Assembly (NCBI GenBank): GCA_903930255.1
Contig: CAIYYA010000127.1
Location: forward strand, 1-46,026
Length of the DNA stretch: 46,026 nucleotides
DNA from: an uncultured beta proteobacterium
GTDB taxonomy: Bacteria; Pseudomonadota; Gammaproteobacteria; Burkholderiales; Burkholderiaceae_C
Direction: 5' to 3'
Below the pieces are notes generated by a model. That model searched no databases, had not been told where the DNA came from, and was given only the letters and a program-made list of their open reading frames with translations. This document shows positions 21,501-28,763 of this stretch, piece by piece. Every line of letters starts with the position of its first letter. Positions within the stretch are counted from its first letter, which is position 1. The position numbers and the translations under genes were made by a program.

Positions 21501-21641
21501 CTGGACTTGCAAAACAGCGGACGCAACGCGCAAGCGCTGCAGCTTATGAGCCAGCTCGAAACTCTGCGTGATAAGCTGCTAGAGCAGCTCGAAATGCTGG
21601 TCAAAGCCAGTTATTTGCTCACAAATAAAGATGCCTTTTAG
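18567..21641 (+). CDS. Response regulator REC-GAF-PAS-GGDEF-EAL-CZB
   Basis: The 1024-residue cytoplasmic protein starts with a receiver domain (Asp55 in LILLDIMMPEMDG). A GAF-like domain follows (about 165-325), then a PAS domain (about 335-455). A GGDEF domain has the intact motif at 542-546, and an EAL domain starts at 671, with DDFGTGYSS and AEGVET present. The last 110 residues look like a CZB zinc-binding domain: His915 in EHRAW, Cys941 in HHQCNFGQWL, and His968 and His972 in LHQQVH. Both cyclic-di-GMP synthesis and breakdown motifs appear intact, so the balance may depend on phosphorylation and zinc. It begins 12 bases after the second hybrid kinase, and is the likely output of that kinase pair. 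Confidence 0.9.
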   Translation: MTKAKHSILAIDDTPANLLTLGATLELEFDLQIATSGAMGLMLAAKARPDLILLDIMMPEMDGFETCRRLKANPALKDIPVVFVSALTEIESESTGLALGAVDYITKPINVEIARQRIRNLIERDSLRKDVVAQRDQLESRVLELDLSRHALRQQMRFADALNKLSQVIIQSDTADLVLQETTRIVGETLGLDRALVYTIDLATQQAQGRCEWINPQHPQLHPSIRTYPLDMFRGGLNEIMRSKRYLTSQTDQINPHFVEDGSGQILHQKMHVQSLLWLPFNWSDHGFSVLALNQVYSNKSWSAQDLDFLQAISHQVSIALTKIHLLQEQKTFQEKLQMSASVFTHAREGIIITDPRGNIIDVNASFTRITGYAREEVIGKNPRLLNSGHQNKTFYTNLWRQLIQKGHWYGEVWNQRKNGEVFVEMLTISAVRDAQGKTDHYVALFSDITALKEHEDRLDHIAHYDALTNLPNRVLLADRLKQGMIQELRRCKKLAVVFLDLDGFKAVNDIHGHEAGDQLLVTLSARMKQTLREGDTLARIGGDEFVAVLGDLDDVHACLPMLSRLLSAAALPIEVNDNLLQVSASLGVTFFPQAQDIEADQLMRQADQAMYQAKQSGKNRYTFFDAEQDYGIRSHHESIERIHQGLLNQEFVLHYQPKVNMRTGAIVGSEALIRWQHPENGLLAPALFLPTVENHPLSIEIGEWVINHALMQLSIWQSQGLSLPISVNVGARQLQQTNFVARLHELLAAHPEVNPTNLEIEILETSALEDLTRVSQVIESCRELGVLFAMDDFGTGYSSLTYLRRLRVNLLKIDQSFVRDMLDDADDLNILQGIIGLAKSFRRAAIAEGVETIAHGTLLLQLGCELAQGYGIAKPMPATEVPEWIKNWTPCETWHLQKAIANEDLALLYARVEHRAWVAALGGYLRGERRAPPPMDHHQCNFGQWLDTDGLSRYGALPTLTSIIELHQQVHTLGAEMLDLQNSGRNAQALQLMSQLETLRDKLLEQLEMLVKASYLLTNKDAF

Positions 21642-21671
21642 CCCTCTAAAGCATACACAGAAGGCGTCATC

Positions 21672-21690
21672 AGCTATAAATAACGTAGCT
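21672..21690 (+). repeat. 19-bp mini-palindrome, copy B
   Basis: AGCTATAAATAACGTAGCT matches copy D at 16 of 19 positions. It sits between the convergent regulator and eda genes and overlaps two bases of the eda stop codon, so its end forms part of eda. Confidence 0.6.
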
Positions 21691-22348
21691 ACAAGGAATG
21701 CCGTAATGCCTGCACCTCGGTTGCCAAACGGGTCACACGATGCCAGTCACCAGACGCAGCGGCATCAGCAGGCACGAGCCAGGAGCCACCCACGCACACC
21801 ACATTGGGCAAAGCCAAAAATTCGGGTGCATTTTGTAAACTGATGCCTCCAGTTGGGCAAAATTGCACATCAAAAAATGGTCCGCTCCAGGCCTTGAGCA
21901 TGGCCAAACCACCTGCCTGCAGCGCCGGAAAAAACTTCAGCTCGGTAAATCCATCTTCACATGCGGTCATGATTTCCCCGCCAGTGGCAACGCCTGGCAA
22001 TAGCGCCAAATCCACATCACGGCAAGCCTGCCCAACCGCTGAGGTGTAGCCGGGGCTGACGGCAAAACGCGCCCCTGCGTTGGCGGCCGCTTGCGCATCG
22101 GCCCTGCAGCGCACCGTGCCTGCACCCACCACCGCTTCAGGCACAGCACGGGCAATGGCTTCAATGCAGGCCAGCGCCTGAGGTGTGCGCAAAGTCACCT
22201 CAAGCATGCGGATGCCGCCCGCCAGCAGCGCACGCGCGAGCGGCACGGCCTGAGCCACGTCGCTCAGCACAATCACGGGGATTACCGGGGCATCTTGCAT
22301 CACTTGCAAGGCGGTTAAAGGATTTGGATTTGGATTTGGATTTGTCAT
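21689..22348 (-). CDS. eda: KDPG/KHG aldolase
   Basis: I choose the ATG at 22348; a TTG at 22360 is also in frame. The 219-residue product matches 2-keto-3-deoxy-6-phosphogluconate aldolase from end to end: PVIPVIVLSDVAQAVPLARA, RMLEVTLRTPQAL with the catalytic Glu, EAVVGAGTV, RFAVSPG, TELKFFPA with the Schiff-base Lys, FCPTGGIS and CVGGSWLVPADA. It splits KDPG into pyruvate and glyceraldehyde 3-phosphate, and may also cleave 4-hydroxy-2-oxoglutarate. It follows edd by 22 bases. Its N-terminus carries four tandem AAATCC units, encoding NPNPNPNP, ahead of the conserved fold. No Shine-Dalgarno sequence is obvious, which suggests coupling to edd. Confidence 0.96.
   Translation of the reverse strand: MTNPNPNPNPLTALQVMQDAPVIPVIVLSDVAQAVPLARALLAGGIRMLEVTLRTPQALACIEAIARAVPEAVVGAGTVRCRADAQAAANAGARFAVSPGYTSAVGQACRDVDLALLPGVATGGEIMTACEDGFTELKFFPALQAGGLAMLKAWSGPFFDVQFCPTGGISLQNAPEFLALPNVVCVGGSWLVPADAAASGDWHRVTRLATEVQALRHSL
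22320..22343 (+). repeat. Four tandem GGATTT hexamers inside eda
   Basis: Four perfect copies of GGATTT (AAATCC on the coding strand) lie within the first codons of eda. Copy-number change would lengthen or shorten the Asn-Pro run without a frameshift. Confidence 0.85.
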
Positions 22349-22370
22349 GGTATTTTTCAATAAATGTCAT

Positions 22371-24191
22371 TCAAAGCCAGCTGCATGCGCCTTCTTCGGC
22401 ACTGCTGGCGTTACGCCGCATATTGGCAAAGAGCTCGCGCCCCATGCCAACCCCGTTGGCGCTGCGCAAGGTTTCAGGCATGGGTTGGACAAGCCGCGCT
22501 GCCCAGACTTGTTCCGAAAGCAAAACCTGCAAGCTCCCCGCATGGGCATCGAGCCGGATCACATCGCCATCACACAATTTAGCCAAGGGGCCACCCACTG
22601 CGGCTTCGGGCGACACATGAATGGCAGCGGGCACCTTGCCCGAAGCTCCGCTCATGCGGCCATCAGTGACCAGCGCCACCTGGTAACCTTTGCCTTGCAA
22701 GACGGCCATCGGTGGGGTGAGTTTGTGCAACTCGGGCATCCCATTGGCTTGCGGACCCTGCCAACGCACGACGCAAATCACATCACGATTCAGTTCACCG
22801 GCGGCAAAAGCCTGATGCAGCGCCTCCTGCGAGTCAAAAACTCGACATGGCGCTTCGACGACATGGCGGTCTTGCGGCACAGCAGAGATTTTGATGACAC
22901 TGCGACCCAGGTTGCCGAGCAGCAGTTTTAAGCCTCCACTTGGGCTGAACGGCTTGCTACACGGGCGTAGCACGCTATCATCTTTGCTGTCTTCAATGGC
23001 CCGCCAGGTGAGCCTTGCGGAGCCACTGGCAGCAACGGGAAGTTGGGTGTAGTCGCGCAGTCCACCGGCACGCACTGTGCGCACATCAGCGTGCATGAAC
23101 CCGGCATCAAGCAGCTCACGAATCACATAGCCAGGTCCGCCCGCGGCCTGAAACTGGTTCACATCGGCACTGCCATTGGGGTAAACGCGCGCCAGCAGCG
23201 GAACAACGCCAGAGAGCTCCGAAAAATCATCCCAATCGATGTGCATGCCTGCTGCTCGAGCCACCGCAACCCAATGAATCAAGTGATTGGTAGAGCCCCC
23301 TGTGGCGAGCAGCGCCACCATGGCGTTAACCAAACAACGCTCGTCTACCAACTGGCCAATGGGTGGGCATTTGAAATCAGCATTGCCTAAAACCGTGTGC
23401 AGGGCTTCGCGCGTCAAAGCATCCCGCATAACCGCACCCGGATTAACAAACGCACTACCTGGCACATGCAGACCCATGGCTTCGAGCAACATTTGGTTGC
23501 TATTGGCCGTGCCATAAAACGTGCAAGTGCCCACACCGTGGTAAGCCGCCGACTCGGCTGCCAACAGTTCGCTGCGCCCCACCAGTCCCTGCGCCGCTTT
23601 TTCACGCACTTTAGATTTTTCGCCATTGGATAGCCCCGACGTCATGGGGCCGGCAGGCACAAACACAGTTGGCAAATGACCAAACTGCAGCGCACCGATC
23701 AGCAGTCCGGGCACAATTTTGTCGCACACGCCCAGCATCAACGCACCCGCAAACACGTCATGGCTCAGCGACACCGCAGTGGCCATGGCAATCACATCGC
23801 GCGAAAACAGGCTGAGTTCCATGCCCGGGGTGCCTTGTGTAACGCCATCACACATGGCCGGAACAGCACCCGCCACCTGCACCGAGGCGCCCAGTTTGCG
23901 TGCCTCGGTTTTTAGCAAATCAGGGTAAAGCTGGTAGGGCGCGTGAGCCGACAACATGTCGTTGTAGGCCGTGACGACTCCGATATTGGGTGCCCGCTGT
24001 TCGACCAAACGCAACTTGTCCTGGCCTGGCAACGCGGCAAATGCGTGCGCGACATTGGCACAACCCAGGCGCTGCACACCGGGTTGACGCTGCAAAGCCA
24101 GTTCAATGTTGGCCAGATACGCACTGCGCGTGGTTTGGCTGCGCAAGCGAATGCGCTCGGTCACACGGGCAATTGTGGTGTGGAGTTTCAT
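22371..24191 (-). CDS. edd: Phosphogluconate dehydratase
   Basis: I choose the ATG at 24191 (MKLHTTIARVTERIRLRSQ), giving 606 residues, close to the 603 of the E. coli enzyme; the longer frame from 24227 lies in the promoter region. Hallmarks of the IlvD/Edd family are seen: VVTAYNDMLSAHAPY, CDGVTQGTPGMELSLFSRD and CDKIVPGLLIGAL with iron-sulphur cysteines, GTCTFYGTANSNQMLLEAMG, and a C-terminal TDGRMSGASGKVPAAIHVSPEA. The enzyme dehydrates 6-phosphogluconate to KDPG in the Entner-Doudoroff pathway, using a 4Fe-4S cluster. It is cotranscribed with eda. No zwf, pgl or hexR is in the window. Repeated GTTACC/GGTAAC half-sites precede it. Confidence 0.96.
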   Translation of the reverse strand: MKLHTTIARVTERIRLRSQTTRSAYLANIELALQRQPGVQRLGCANVAHAFAALPGQDKLRLVEQRAPNIGVVTAYNDMLSAHAPYQLYPDLLKTEARKLGASVQVAGAVPAMCDGVTQGTPGMELSLFSRDVIAMATAVSLSHDVFAGALMLGVCDKIVPGLLIGALQFGHLPTVFVPAGPMTSGLSNGEKSKVREKAAQGLVGRSELLAAESAAYHGVGTCTFYGTANSNQMLLEAMGLHVPGSAFVNPGAVMRDALTREALHTVLGNADFKCPPIGQLVDERCLVNAMVALLATGGSTNHLIHWVAVARAAGMHIDWDDFSELSGVVPLLARVYPNGSADVNQFQAAGGPGYVIRELLDAGFMHADVRTVRAGGLRDYTQLPVAASGSARLTWRAIEDSKDDSVLRPCSKPFSPSGGLKLLLGNLGRSVIKISAVPQDRHVVEAPCRVFDSQEALHQAFAAGELNRDVICVVRWQGPQANGMPELHKLTPPMAVLQGKGYQVALVTDGRMSGASGKVPAAIHVSPEAAVGGPLAKLCDGDVIRLDAHAGSLQVLLSEQVWAARLVQPMPETLRSANGVGMGRELFANMRRNASSAEEGACSWL

Positions 24192-24204
24192 GATTTTAAA
24201 AATA

Positions 24205-24284
24205 ATTGGTAACAAAATTACAAACACAATCTTACCCGTTAACCCAGGTAAAAACAGCCTCTTCAGTTACCAACTGGTTACCAA
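24205..24284 (-). promoter_or_regulatory. Cluster of GTTACC/GGTAAC half-sites upstream of edd
   Basis: GGTAAC occurs at 24208-24213, GTTACC at 24266-24271 and 24277-24282, and an inverted TTACC/GGTAA pair spans 24232-24251. Read on the edd strand, the proximal site is TTGTAATTTTGTTACCAA, partly like the TGTAAT-N3-ATTACA boxes bound by HexR; the half-sites also resemble GntR (LacI family) operators. Either factor is known to control edd-eda in other proteobacteria. The choice is open. Confidence 0.5.
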
Positions 24285-24336
24285 TTGCCTCTTTGCGCAG
24301 CAGACTGCCTGTCACGCATTGGCCAGCGCAGAATTT

Positions 24337-25896
24337 CTAGAACTGATAATAAATAAACGTACTGATTCGGTCGATGTGACTGAGCGACACCAGCAGCAGG
24401 AATGCCACCCAGCCACCGCGTAAAACCATCACCCAGGACGCAGCCGGCACGCTCCAGCGCTGCGCGATGCGCTGACTCGAGGGCGCCAACCAGACCAGCA
24501 AACTGCAGATCAGCAGCAGTCGTCCGACCGTGCTCGGGTTGAAATCGCGCATGGCTGATGACAACTCAAACACGCCCTCATACACCACGGGCTGTCCGGC
24601 CCAGGTAAACAGCGCAATGCCCAATTGCGTGAGCCAACCCTGCGCTGCGGCGATCGACAAACCATTCATGCCCAGGCAACCTTGCACGATCAACAGCGCC
24701 GAGGTCAGGGAATCAGCCCGAAAAAAAATCCAGCCCATGACGACTGCCAAAAAGGTCAGCCCAATCGAAACGACGTGCAGAATCAGCGCCAGCCAGCGCG
24801 AGGGTGCTGGCAAGTTCAAACGAGCCAGCCAACCCGTCCAAGCATGTTGCAACACCAGCAACACCCCATGCAAAGCGCCCCAAACGACGAATGTCCAGTT
24901 AGCACCATGCCAGAGGCCACCCAGCAGCATAGTCACCAATAGATTGCTATAACGCCGCAGTGGCCCGCGTCGGTTGCCACCCAAGGCGATGTAAAGATAG
25001 TCACGCAAAAACTGCGAGAGCGTCATGTGCCAACAGCGCCAAAACTCCGAAATATTTTTTGCTTTGTAGGGGGATGCAAAATTCAAGGGCAAGTGCACGC
25101 CGAACATGCGCGAAACCCCCAAAGCCATATCGGAATAGCCCGAAAAATCAAAGTAGAGCTGAAATGTGTAGGCCAGTGCAGCCGTCCAAGCTAGCAAGAA
25201 TTTGGGCGCGACACCCTGGGCGGCCTGGTCAAAAACCGGCGTAACCTGATTCGCCAGATCGTCAGCAAGCATGACTTTCTTGAACAAACCAATGGCAAAA
25301 ATCAGCAAACCGATACTTAGATTTTCATAACTGAAACGGTACATTTTCTCATCTTCAAACTGCGGCATCACTTGGCGATGGTGCAGCACCGGCCCGGCAA
25401 TCAGGTGCGGAAAATAGGTAACAAACAACACGTAACGCAAAAAATCAAAGTCACGGGCTTCACCGCGCGAGGAATCCACCAAAAAGGCAATTTGCGTAAA
25501 CGTAAAAAACGAAATCCCCAGCGGCAACACAATGTCCAGCAAGGCCCAGTGTTGTGTACCCAAAGCATTTACGGTGCTGATGAAGAAGTTCAGATATTTG
25601 AAGTACCCCAAAAGCAGCAAGTTGACCGAAATGCCTGCCACCAGCGTCCAGCGTCGGACTGCTGGTGCAAAGGCAGCCGGTCTTGTGGGAGCCAAGCGGC
25701 AACCGAGCCAATAATTGAACAGGATAGAACCTAGCAGCAAGGTCAGAAATTTGGGGTTCCACCAGCCGTAAAAAAACAGCGATGCCAGACAAAGCCACAC
25801 CACACTCAGGCGCACCGAACTTTTGGCCAAGCCAAAAAAGCCCAACCACACCAGCGGCAAAAAAACAAAAATAAAGGCGTATGAATTAAAAATCAT
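24337..25896 (-). CDS. MBOAT-family O-acyltransferase (AlgI-like)
   Basis: The 519-residue protein has many membrane helices and begins [20 protein letters not shown], as AlgI-type enzymes do. Conserved parts are LPLGISFFTFTQIAFLVD, LYFDFSGYSDMALG, SPYKAKNISEFWRCWHMTLS, RDYLYIALGGNR and GGLWHGANWTFVVWGALHG, which holds the catalytic histidine. AlgI-like MBOAT proteins pass acetyl groups across the inner membrane for periplasmic O-acetylation of a glycan. Its start overlaps the stop of the SGNH gene by four bases (ATGA), so the two are translationally coupled. No alginate or cellulose genes are nearby, so the glycan is unknown. Confidence 0.93.
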   Translation of the reverse strand: MIFNSYAFIFVFLPLVWLGFFGLAKSSVRLSVVWLCLASLFFYGWWNPKFLTLLLGSILFNYWLGCRLAPTRPAAFAPAVRRWTLVAGISVNLLLLGYFKYLNFFISTVNALGTQHWALLDIVLPLGISFFTFTQIAFLVDSSRGEARDFDFLRYVLFVTYFPHLIAGPVLHHRQVMPQFEDEKMYRFSYENLSIGLLIFAIGLFKKVMLADDLANQVTPVFDQAAQGVAPKFLLAWTAALAYTFQLYFDFSGYSDMALGVSRMFGVHLPLNFASPYKAKNISEFWRCWHMTLSQFLRDYLYIALGGNRRGPLRRYSNLLVTMLLGGLWHGANWTFVVWGALHGVLLVLQHAWTGWLARLNLPAPSRWLALILHVVSIGLTFLAVVMGWIFFRADSLTSALLIVQGCLGMNGLSIAAAQGWLTQLGIALFTWAGQPVVYEGVFELSSAMRDFNPSTVGRLLLICSLLVWLAPSSQRIAQRWSVPAASWVMVLRGGWVAFLLLVSLSHIDRISTFIYYQF

Positions 25897-26954
25897 GGCG
25901 CGGCTGCTTTCACACCGGTAAACACCCCGGACTGCAACAAGGCGTGTGCCAGCGCTCTATGCCCTTCTGGGCCCAGGTGGTCATCGTTAGGCATGTAAAT
26001 ATCTTTCGCCTGGTAGATGTTGGCTTGCAGCGGTGCCAGCACATCGGGTGCATTGACACCCGCCTGGCGCAAGCTTTTGGCCAAATCGCTCGCTGGGTGA
26101 GCTCTCAATGGCGTTTTTAACGCGCCTTCATACGCATGCAATTTATCCGGCACGATCAGCATGGCAAAAGCAAATCCGGCAGCCTGCAGGCGCTCCTGCA
26201 CTTGCTTCAAAACTGCAGCGGCCTGGTCAATATCTGACTGGGTCCAATGCAAGCGGTTTTCATCAACATCGGCAAAAAGCAAGCGCCCGGATTGGTAGTT
26301 GGAAAACAAGTCATCGCGCTGCAAAGGGGCATTGCGCACCCATTCGCCCGATACCTGGTCGGGATTCCAATAAACCTGCCCCATGTGTAGCAAGGTCTCG
26401 AACTGCCGCGCGATATCAATTTGCGTATGCACCGAGGTCTTGGGCCAGTGCCAAACACCAGCGCCAACCGGCCTGACACGAAACAGCGAGCCTGGCGCAC
26501 AGCGCTCAGGGTCTTTGATGCGCTCCATAAACTGGTGTTCAATCGATTCGATCATCACCAAACGATTGCCGCCTTGTGCAAACCCCTCAAGTCCAGTGGC
26601 AAGACGCTCAACCCAGGGCAAAAAACAATTGTGGTTGTTGAGATAGTTGTAGGTCTTGAAGCGCAATCCGTTTTGCGCAGCCACCAGAGATTGCCAGACG
26701 TTGCCCACCGCAAATGAGTCCCCTATCAAGATCACATCCGCATTGCGAATCGACTCGTCGTTGGCTTGTAGCGCAATGCCAGGCGACTCAAGCTGGGCCA
26801 CATAGTCGCGCTCGGGCCAAGCACCTCGGCGAGAAATTCCGCCCACTGGGGGACCAAAATAAAGCGAAGCCGGATAGGCAATGGCCATCACCAAAACCAG
26901 TGGTAAAAAAGCCGCCATGAACATCAGGCGAAAAGACCGGAAAACATCATTCAT
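25893..26954 (-). CDS. AlgX/AlgJ-like SGNH acetyltransferase
   Basis: The 353-residue protein has an N-terminal signal anchor ([23 protein letters not shown]). An SGNH-type fold follows: [18 protein letters not shown] carries the nucleophile Ser, and [19 protein letters not shown] near the C-terminus carries the Asp/His pair. The family (AlgJ, AlgX, WssE-associated proteins) acts in the periplasm and moves acetyl groups from the MBOAT partner to a polysaccharide. It overlaps the downstream MBOAT gene by four bases, confirming the partnership. It is divergent from pdxH, with 47 bases between the starts. The polysaccharide itself cannot be named. Confidence 0.83.
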   Translation of the reverse strand: MNDVFRSFRLMFMAAFLPLVLVMAIAYPASLYFGPPVGGISRRGAWPERDYVAQLESPGIALQANDESIRNADVILIGDSFAVGNVWQSLVAAQNGLRFKTYNYLNNHNCFLPWVERLATGLEGFAQGGNRLVMIESIEHQFMERIKDPERCAPGSLFRVRPVGAGVWHWPKTSVHTQIDIARQFETLLHMGQVYWNPDQVSGEWVRNAPLQRDDLFSNYQSGRLLFADVDENRLHWTQSDIDQAAAVLKQVQERLQAAGFAFAMLIVPDKLHAYEGALKTPLRAHPASDLAKSLRQAGVNAPDVLAPLQANIYQAKDIYMPNDDHLGPEGHRALAHALLQSGVFTGVKAAAP

Positions 26955-26989
26955 CGTTTGAATTATCTCGCAGTCGCTGGCAGAATCCC

Positions 26990-26995
26990 TATACT
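26990..26995 (+). promoter_or_regulatory. -10-like hexamer immediately before pdxH
   Basis: TATACT ends 6 bases before the pdxH ATG, so transcription would begin at or next to the start codon. No Shine-Dalgarno sequence is present between them. The -35 region is not obvious. Confidence 0.45.
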
Positions 26996-27001
26996 GAAGC
27001 C

Positions 27002-27655
27002 ATGAACAACATCGCAGATATCCGCAAAAGCTACGAGCGTGCCGAACTCAATGAAGACGCCTCGCACGCCAACCCCATGCAGCAGTTTGAACAATGGCTG
27101 AATCAAGCCATTGCAGCAAAAGTGCCAGAACCCAACGCCATGACGCTGGCCACGGTGTCAAGCGACCTGCGCCCCAGCACGCGCGTGGTGCTGATCAAAG
27201 GTTTTGACGAACGTGGCATCGTTTGGTATACCAATTTTGAATCACGCAAAGGGCAAGAGCTGGCAGGCAACCCCTATGCCGCCTTGCAGTTCCACTGGGT
27301 TGAGCTCGAGCGCGTGGTGCGCATTGAAGGTGTCGTCGAGAAGGTCAGTGAATCCGAGAGTGATGCCTATTTTCACAGCCGTCCACTGGACTCGCGCATT
27401 GGTGCCTGGGCCAGTCCACAAAGTCAAGTCATTCCTGGGCGCGGTGTACTCGTCGCTAATGCAGCGCGCTATGCTGCGCAGTTCTTGCTCAATCCGCCCA
27501 GGCCATCACATTGGGGCGGCTATCGGCTCAAACCCGACAATTGGCAGTTTTGGCAAGGGCGCAAAAGCCGCCTGCACGACCGGCTTCGCTACACCTTGCC
27601 AAGCTGCGCTGATGCACAGCCAACTCGCTGGGTGCGGGAACGTTTGGCGCCCTGA
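27002..27655 (+). CDS. pdxH: Pyridoxine/pyridoxamine 5'-phosphate oxidase
   Basis: The 217-residue product matches PdxH through its length: [54 protein letters not shown] (FMN and substrate contacts), [36 protein letters not shown] and the C-terminal [19 protein letters not shown] followed by RKSRLHDR. The enzyme uses FMN and oxygen to make pyridoxal 5'-phosphate, the last step of vitamin B6 synthesis and salvage. The gene is transcribed alone, divergent from the acetylation pair. A TATACT hexamer right before the ATG suggests a leaderless mRNA. Only four bases separate its stop from the remnant of the AEC permease. Confidence 0.96.
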   Translation: MNNIADIRKSYERAELNEDASHANPMQQFEQWLNQAIAAKVPEPNAMTLATVSSDLRPSTRVVLIKGFDERGIVWYTNFESRKGQELAGNPYAALQFHWVELERVVRIEGVVEKVSESESDAYFHSRPLDSRIGAWASPQSQVIPGRGVLVANAARYAAQFLLNPPRPSHWGGYRLKPDNWQFWQGRKSRLHDRLRYTLPSCADAQPTRWVRERLAP

Positions 27656-27659
27656 TCCA

Positions 27660-28098
27660 CTACAAAAAACCGACCAATGCCATCACCAGCGAAATGCTCA
27701 GCAAACCCAGCAAGGTTGAGACCGCCATGCTGGCGGTCACCAGTTCTTGAGCGACGTCATAGCGCTGCGCAAAATGGAATGCCGATCATCACCGTATTAC
27801 TGAAAGTAGAAGCCAGTGCCAAAACCGCTGCATGGCGGTTCAAACCCTGCCAGGCAAGAACCGAGACATAAAACAGCAGCGCGGCCACAAAATACAGAGC
27901 GACTGGCTTGAAATTGAGCTGCTCCACGTGCACCCCGCTCATGGTGCGAAAGCGCAGCGCCGGCGTGAGCACCATGAACACCAGATTTGACAAGTCTTTT
28001 ATCGCCTCTACCCTTATCCACTGAGCGCGAGAAGCTATAAAACCAATAGCAATCAGCAAGACCATCGGAGGCAGTGAATAAACGACAGGATGGTTCAC
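27660..28098 (-). pseudogene. AEC-family permease with internal deletion
   Basis: The frame from 28098 encodes a normal N-terminus of an auxin-efflux-carrier family permease (YSLPPMVLLIAIGFIASR, LSNLVFMVLTPALRFRTMSG, and ALASTFSNTVMIGIPF) and then stops at 27757. In another frame on the same strand, ending in TAG at 27660-27662, lies a typical C-terminus: FAQRYDVAQELVTASMAVST and LLGLLSISLVMALVGFL. Joined, these make about 145 residues, whereas the family is usually near 310. So roughly the middle half was deleted, and the join near 27775 is also out of frame. The remaining protein would lack five or more helices. A 19-bp mini-palindrome lies within the N-terminal part. Confidence 0.85.
28033..28051 (+). 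repeat. 19-bp mini-palindrome, copy C
   Basis: AGCTATAAAACCAATAGCA fits AGCT(A/C)T-N8-TAGC(A/T). It lies inside the coding remnant of the AEC permease, in the segment for residues about 17-22. Confidence 0.5.
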
Positions 28099-28132
28099 AG
28101 AGCAGTTAAATCAAAATAATGAAAATGACAAA

Positions 28133-28163
28133 AGGCCGATCCAACACAACGTCAGATCGGCCT
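28133..28163 (-). terminator. Hairpin AGGCCGATC/GATCGGCCT, possible terminator
   Basis: A perfect 9-bp stem (28133-28141 with 28155-28163) surrounds a 13-base loop. On the minus strand it is followed by TTTGTCATTTTC, so it could end leftward transcripts from the DUF3149 side. On the plus strand no T run follows. Confidence 0.55.
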
Positions 28164-28231
28164 AAATGATCACTTTGCAGAAGTTTGGCAGGACAGCTGC
28201 CTCAAGAAACCCCGTTTTATTCCATTTCCAT

Positions 28232-28339
28232 ATCAATACGACATGTTGTTGCTTCGCCTTGCCCTCCCACAGGCATCGATAGATGGCTTGGGACACGCGT
28301 TAGCACTGTCTGCGGCTTCGCGCCTAATGTCGTATTGAT
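28232..28339. repeat. 108-bp segment bounded by perfect 13-bp inverted repeats
   Basis: ATCAATACGACAT at 28232-28244 is the exact complement of 28327-28339. A CCGTTTT motif lies outside each arm, at unequal distance (about 13 and 3 bases). The 82 bases between have no obvious coding sense. It looks like a small non-autonomous mobile element or its remnant. The ends differ from the GCTAGGCGC-core elements. Confidence 0.5.
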
Positions 28340-28376
28340 CTGAAAACGGAATTACACAATCAAACGGGATGCGCAT

Positions 28377-28539
28377 AGGGCTCGTTGGGTAATAACTTGT
28401 GCATTTGGTCGCCGGGTTTGGGTGCAGAGCTAGGCGCAAATCGCGACGTGTGGCGAGCCACATTAGCCATTTGCTACGACGCAATGCGCCCAAAGCTGGC
28501 GAGCGAAATATTCATGTTATTGCGCAATGAATGAGCCCT
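28377..28539. repeat. Palindromic intergenic element, copy 3 (MITE-like)
   Basis: The left end AGGGCTCGTT and the right end (complement AGGGCTCATT) are inverted, and similarity continues inward through AATAAC and TTTGGG. It shares GCTAGGCGC (28429-28437) and ACGACGCAATGCGCCC with the copies at 691 and 9653. With the 108-bp segment beside it, it fills most of the gene-free stretch between the permease remnant and the DUF3149 gene. Confidence 0.68.
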
Positions 28540-28545
28540 TAACGT

Positions 28546-28689
28546 TTAAAGACCGGCATTTTTGGCGTCTTCAGCCATTTTACGTTTGAAAAAAGAATAA
28601 TAAAAACCACCCATGCCAATGGTGATCACAATAACAGCCACACTCATCAGACCATAGTCGGTGGAAAAAAGATCAACGAGAGCCTTCAT
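28546..28689 (-). CDS. DUF3149 family small membrane protein
   Basis: This 47-residue gene is short but well supported. The product begins MKALVDLFSTDYGLMSVAV, has one membrane helix (about residues 14-34) and ends in a basic-to-acidic tail with FFKRKMAEDAKNAGL. I recognise the DUF3149 pattern (M-K-A/x-L-x-D-L-F-S-T-D-x-G-L), common as a single-helix protein in betaproteobacteria; its function is unknown. AAGGA lies 8-9 bases before the ATG. About 80 bases upstream there is a FNR/ANR-type site with a matching -10 hexamer, so it may be induced at low oxygen. Confidence 0.82.
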   Translation of the reverse strand: MKALVDLFSTDYGLMSVAVIVITIGMGGFYYSFFKRKMAEDAKNAGL

Positions 28690-28763
28690 GATGACAATCC
28701 TTCAAAAGTTACGGGTGAGATTCAAAACACCTGGCGACTATCTCTCATTTAAGCTAAATAAAA

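Noticed and set aside
24192..24227. Twelve-codon N-terminal extension of edd
   Set aside because: The extension lies among the putative operators and is absent from the family; MKLHTTIARV is the better start.
28099..28540. A tRNA or known small RNA in the gene-free stretch
   Set aside because: No cloverleaf, CCA end or known RNA signature is visible; the symmetry is explained by the inverted-repeat elements.
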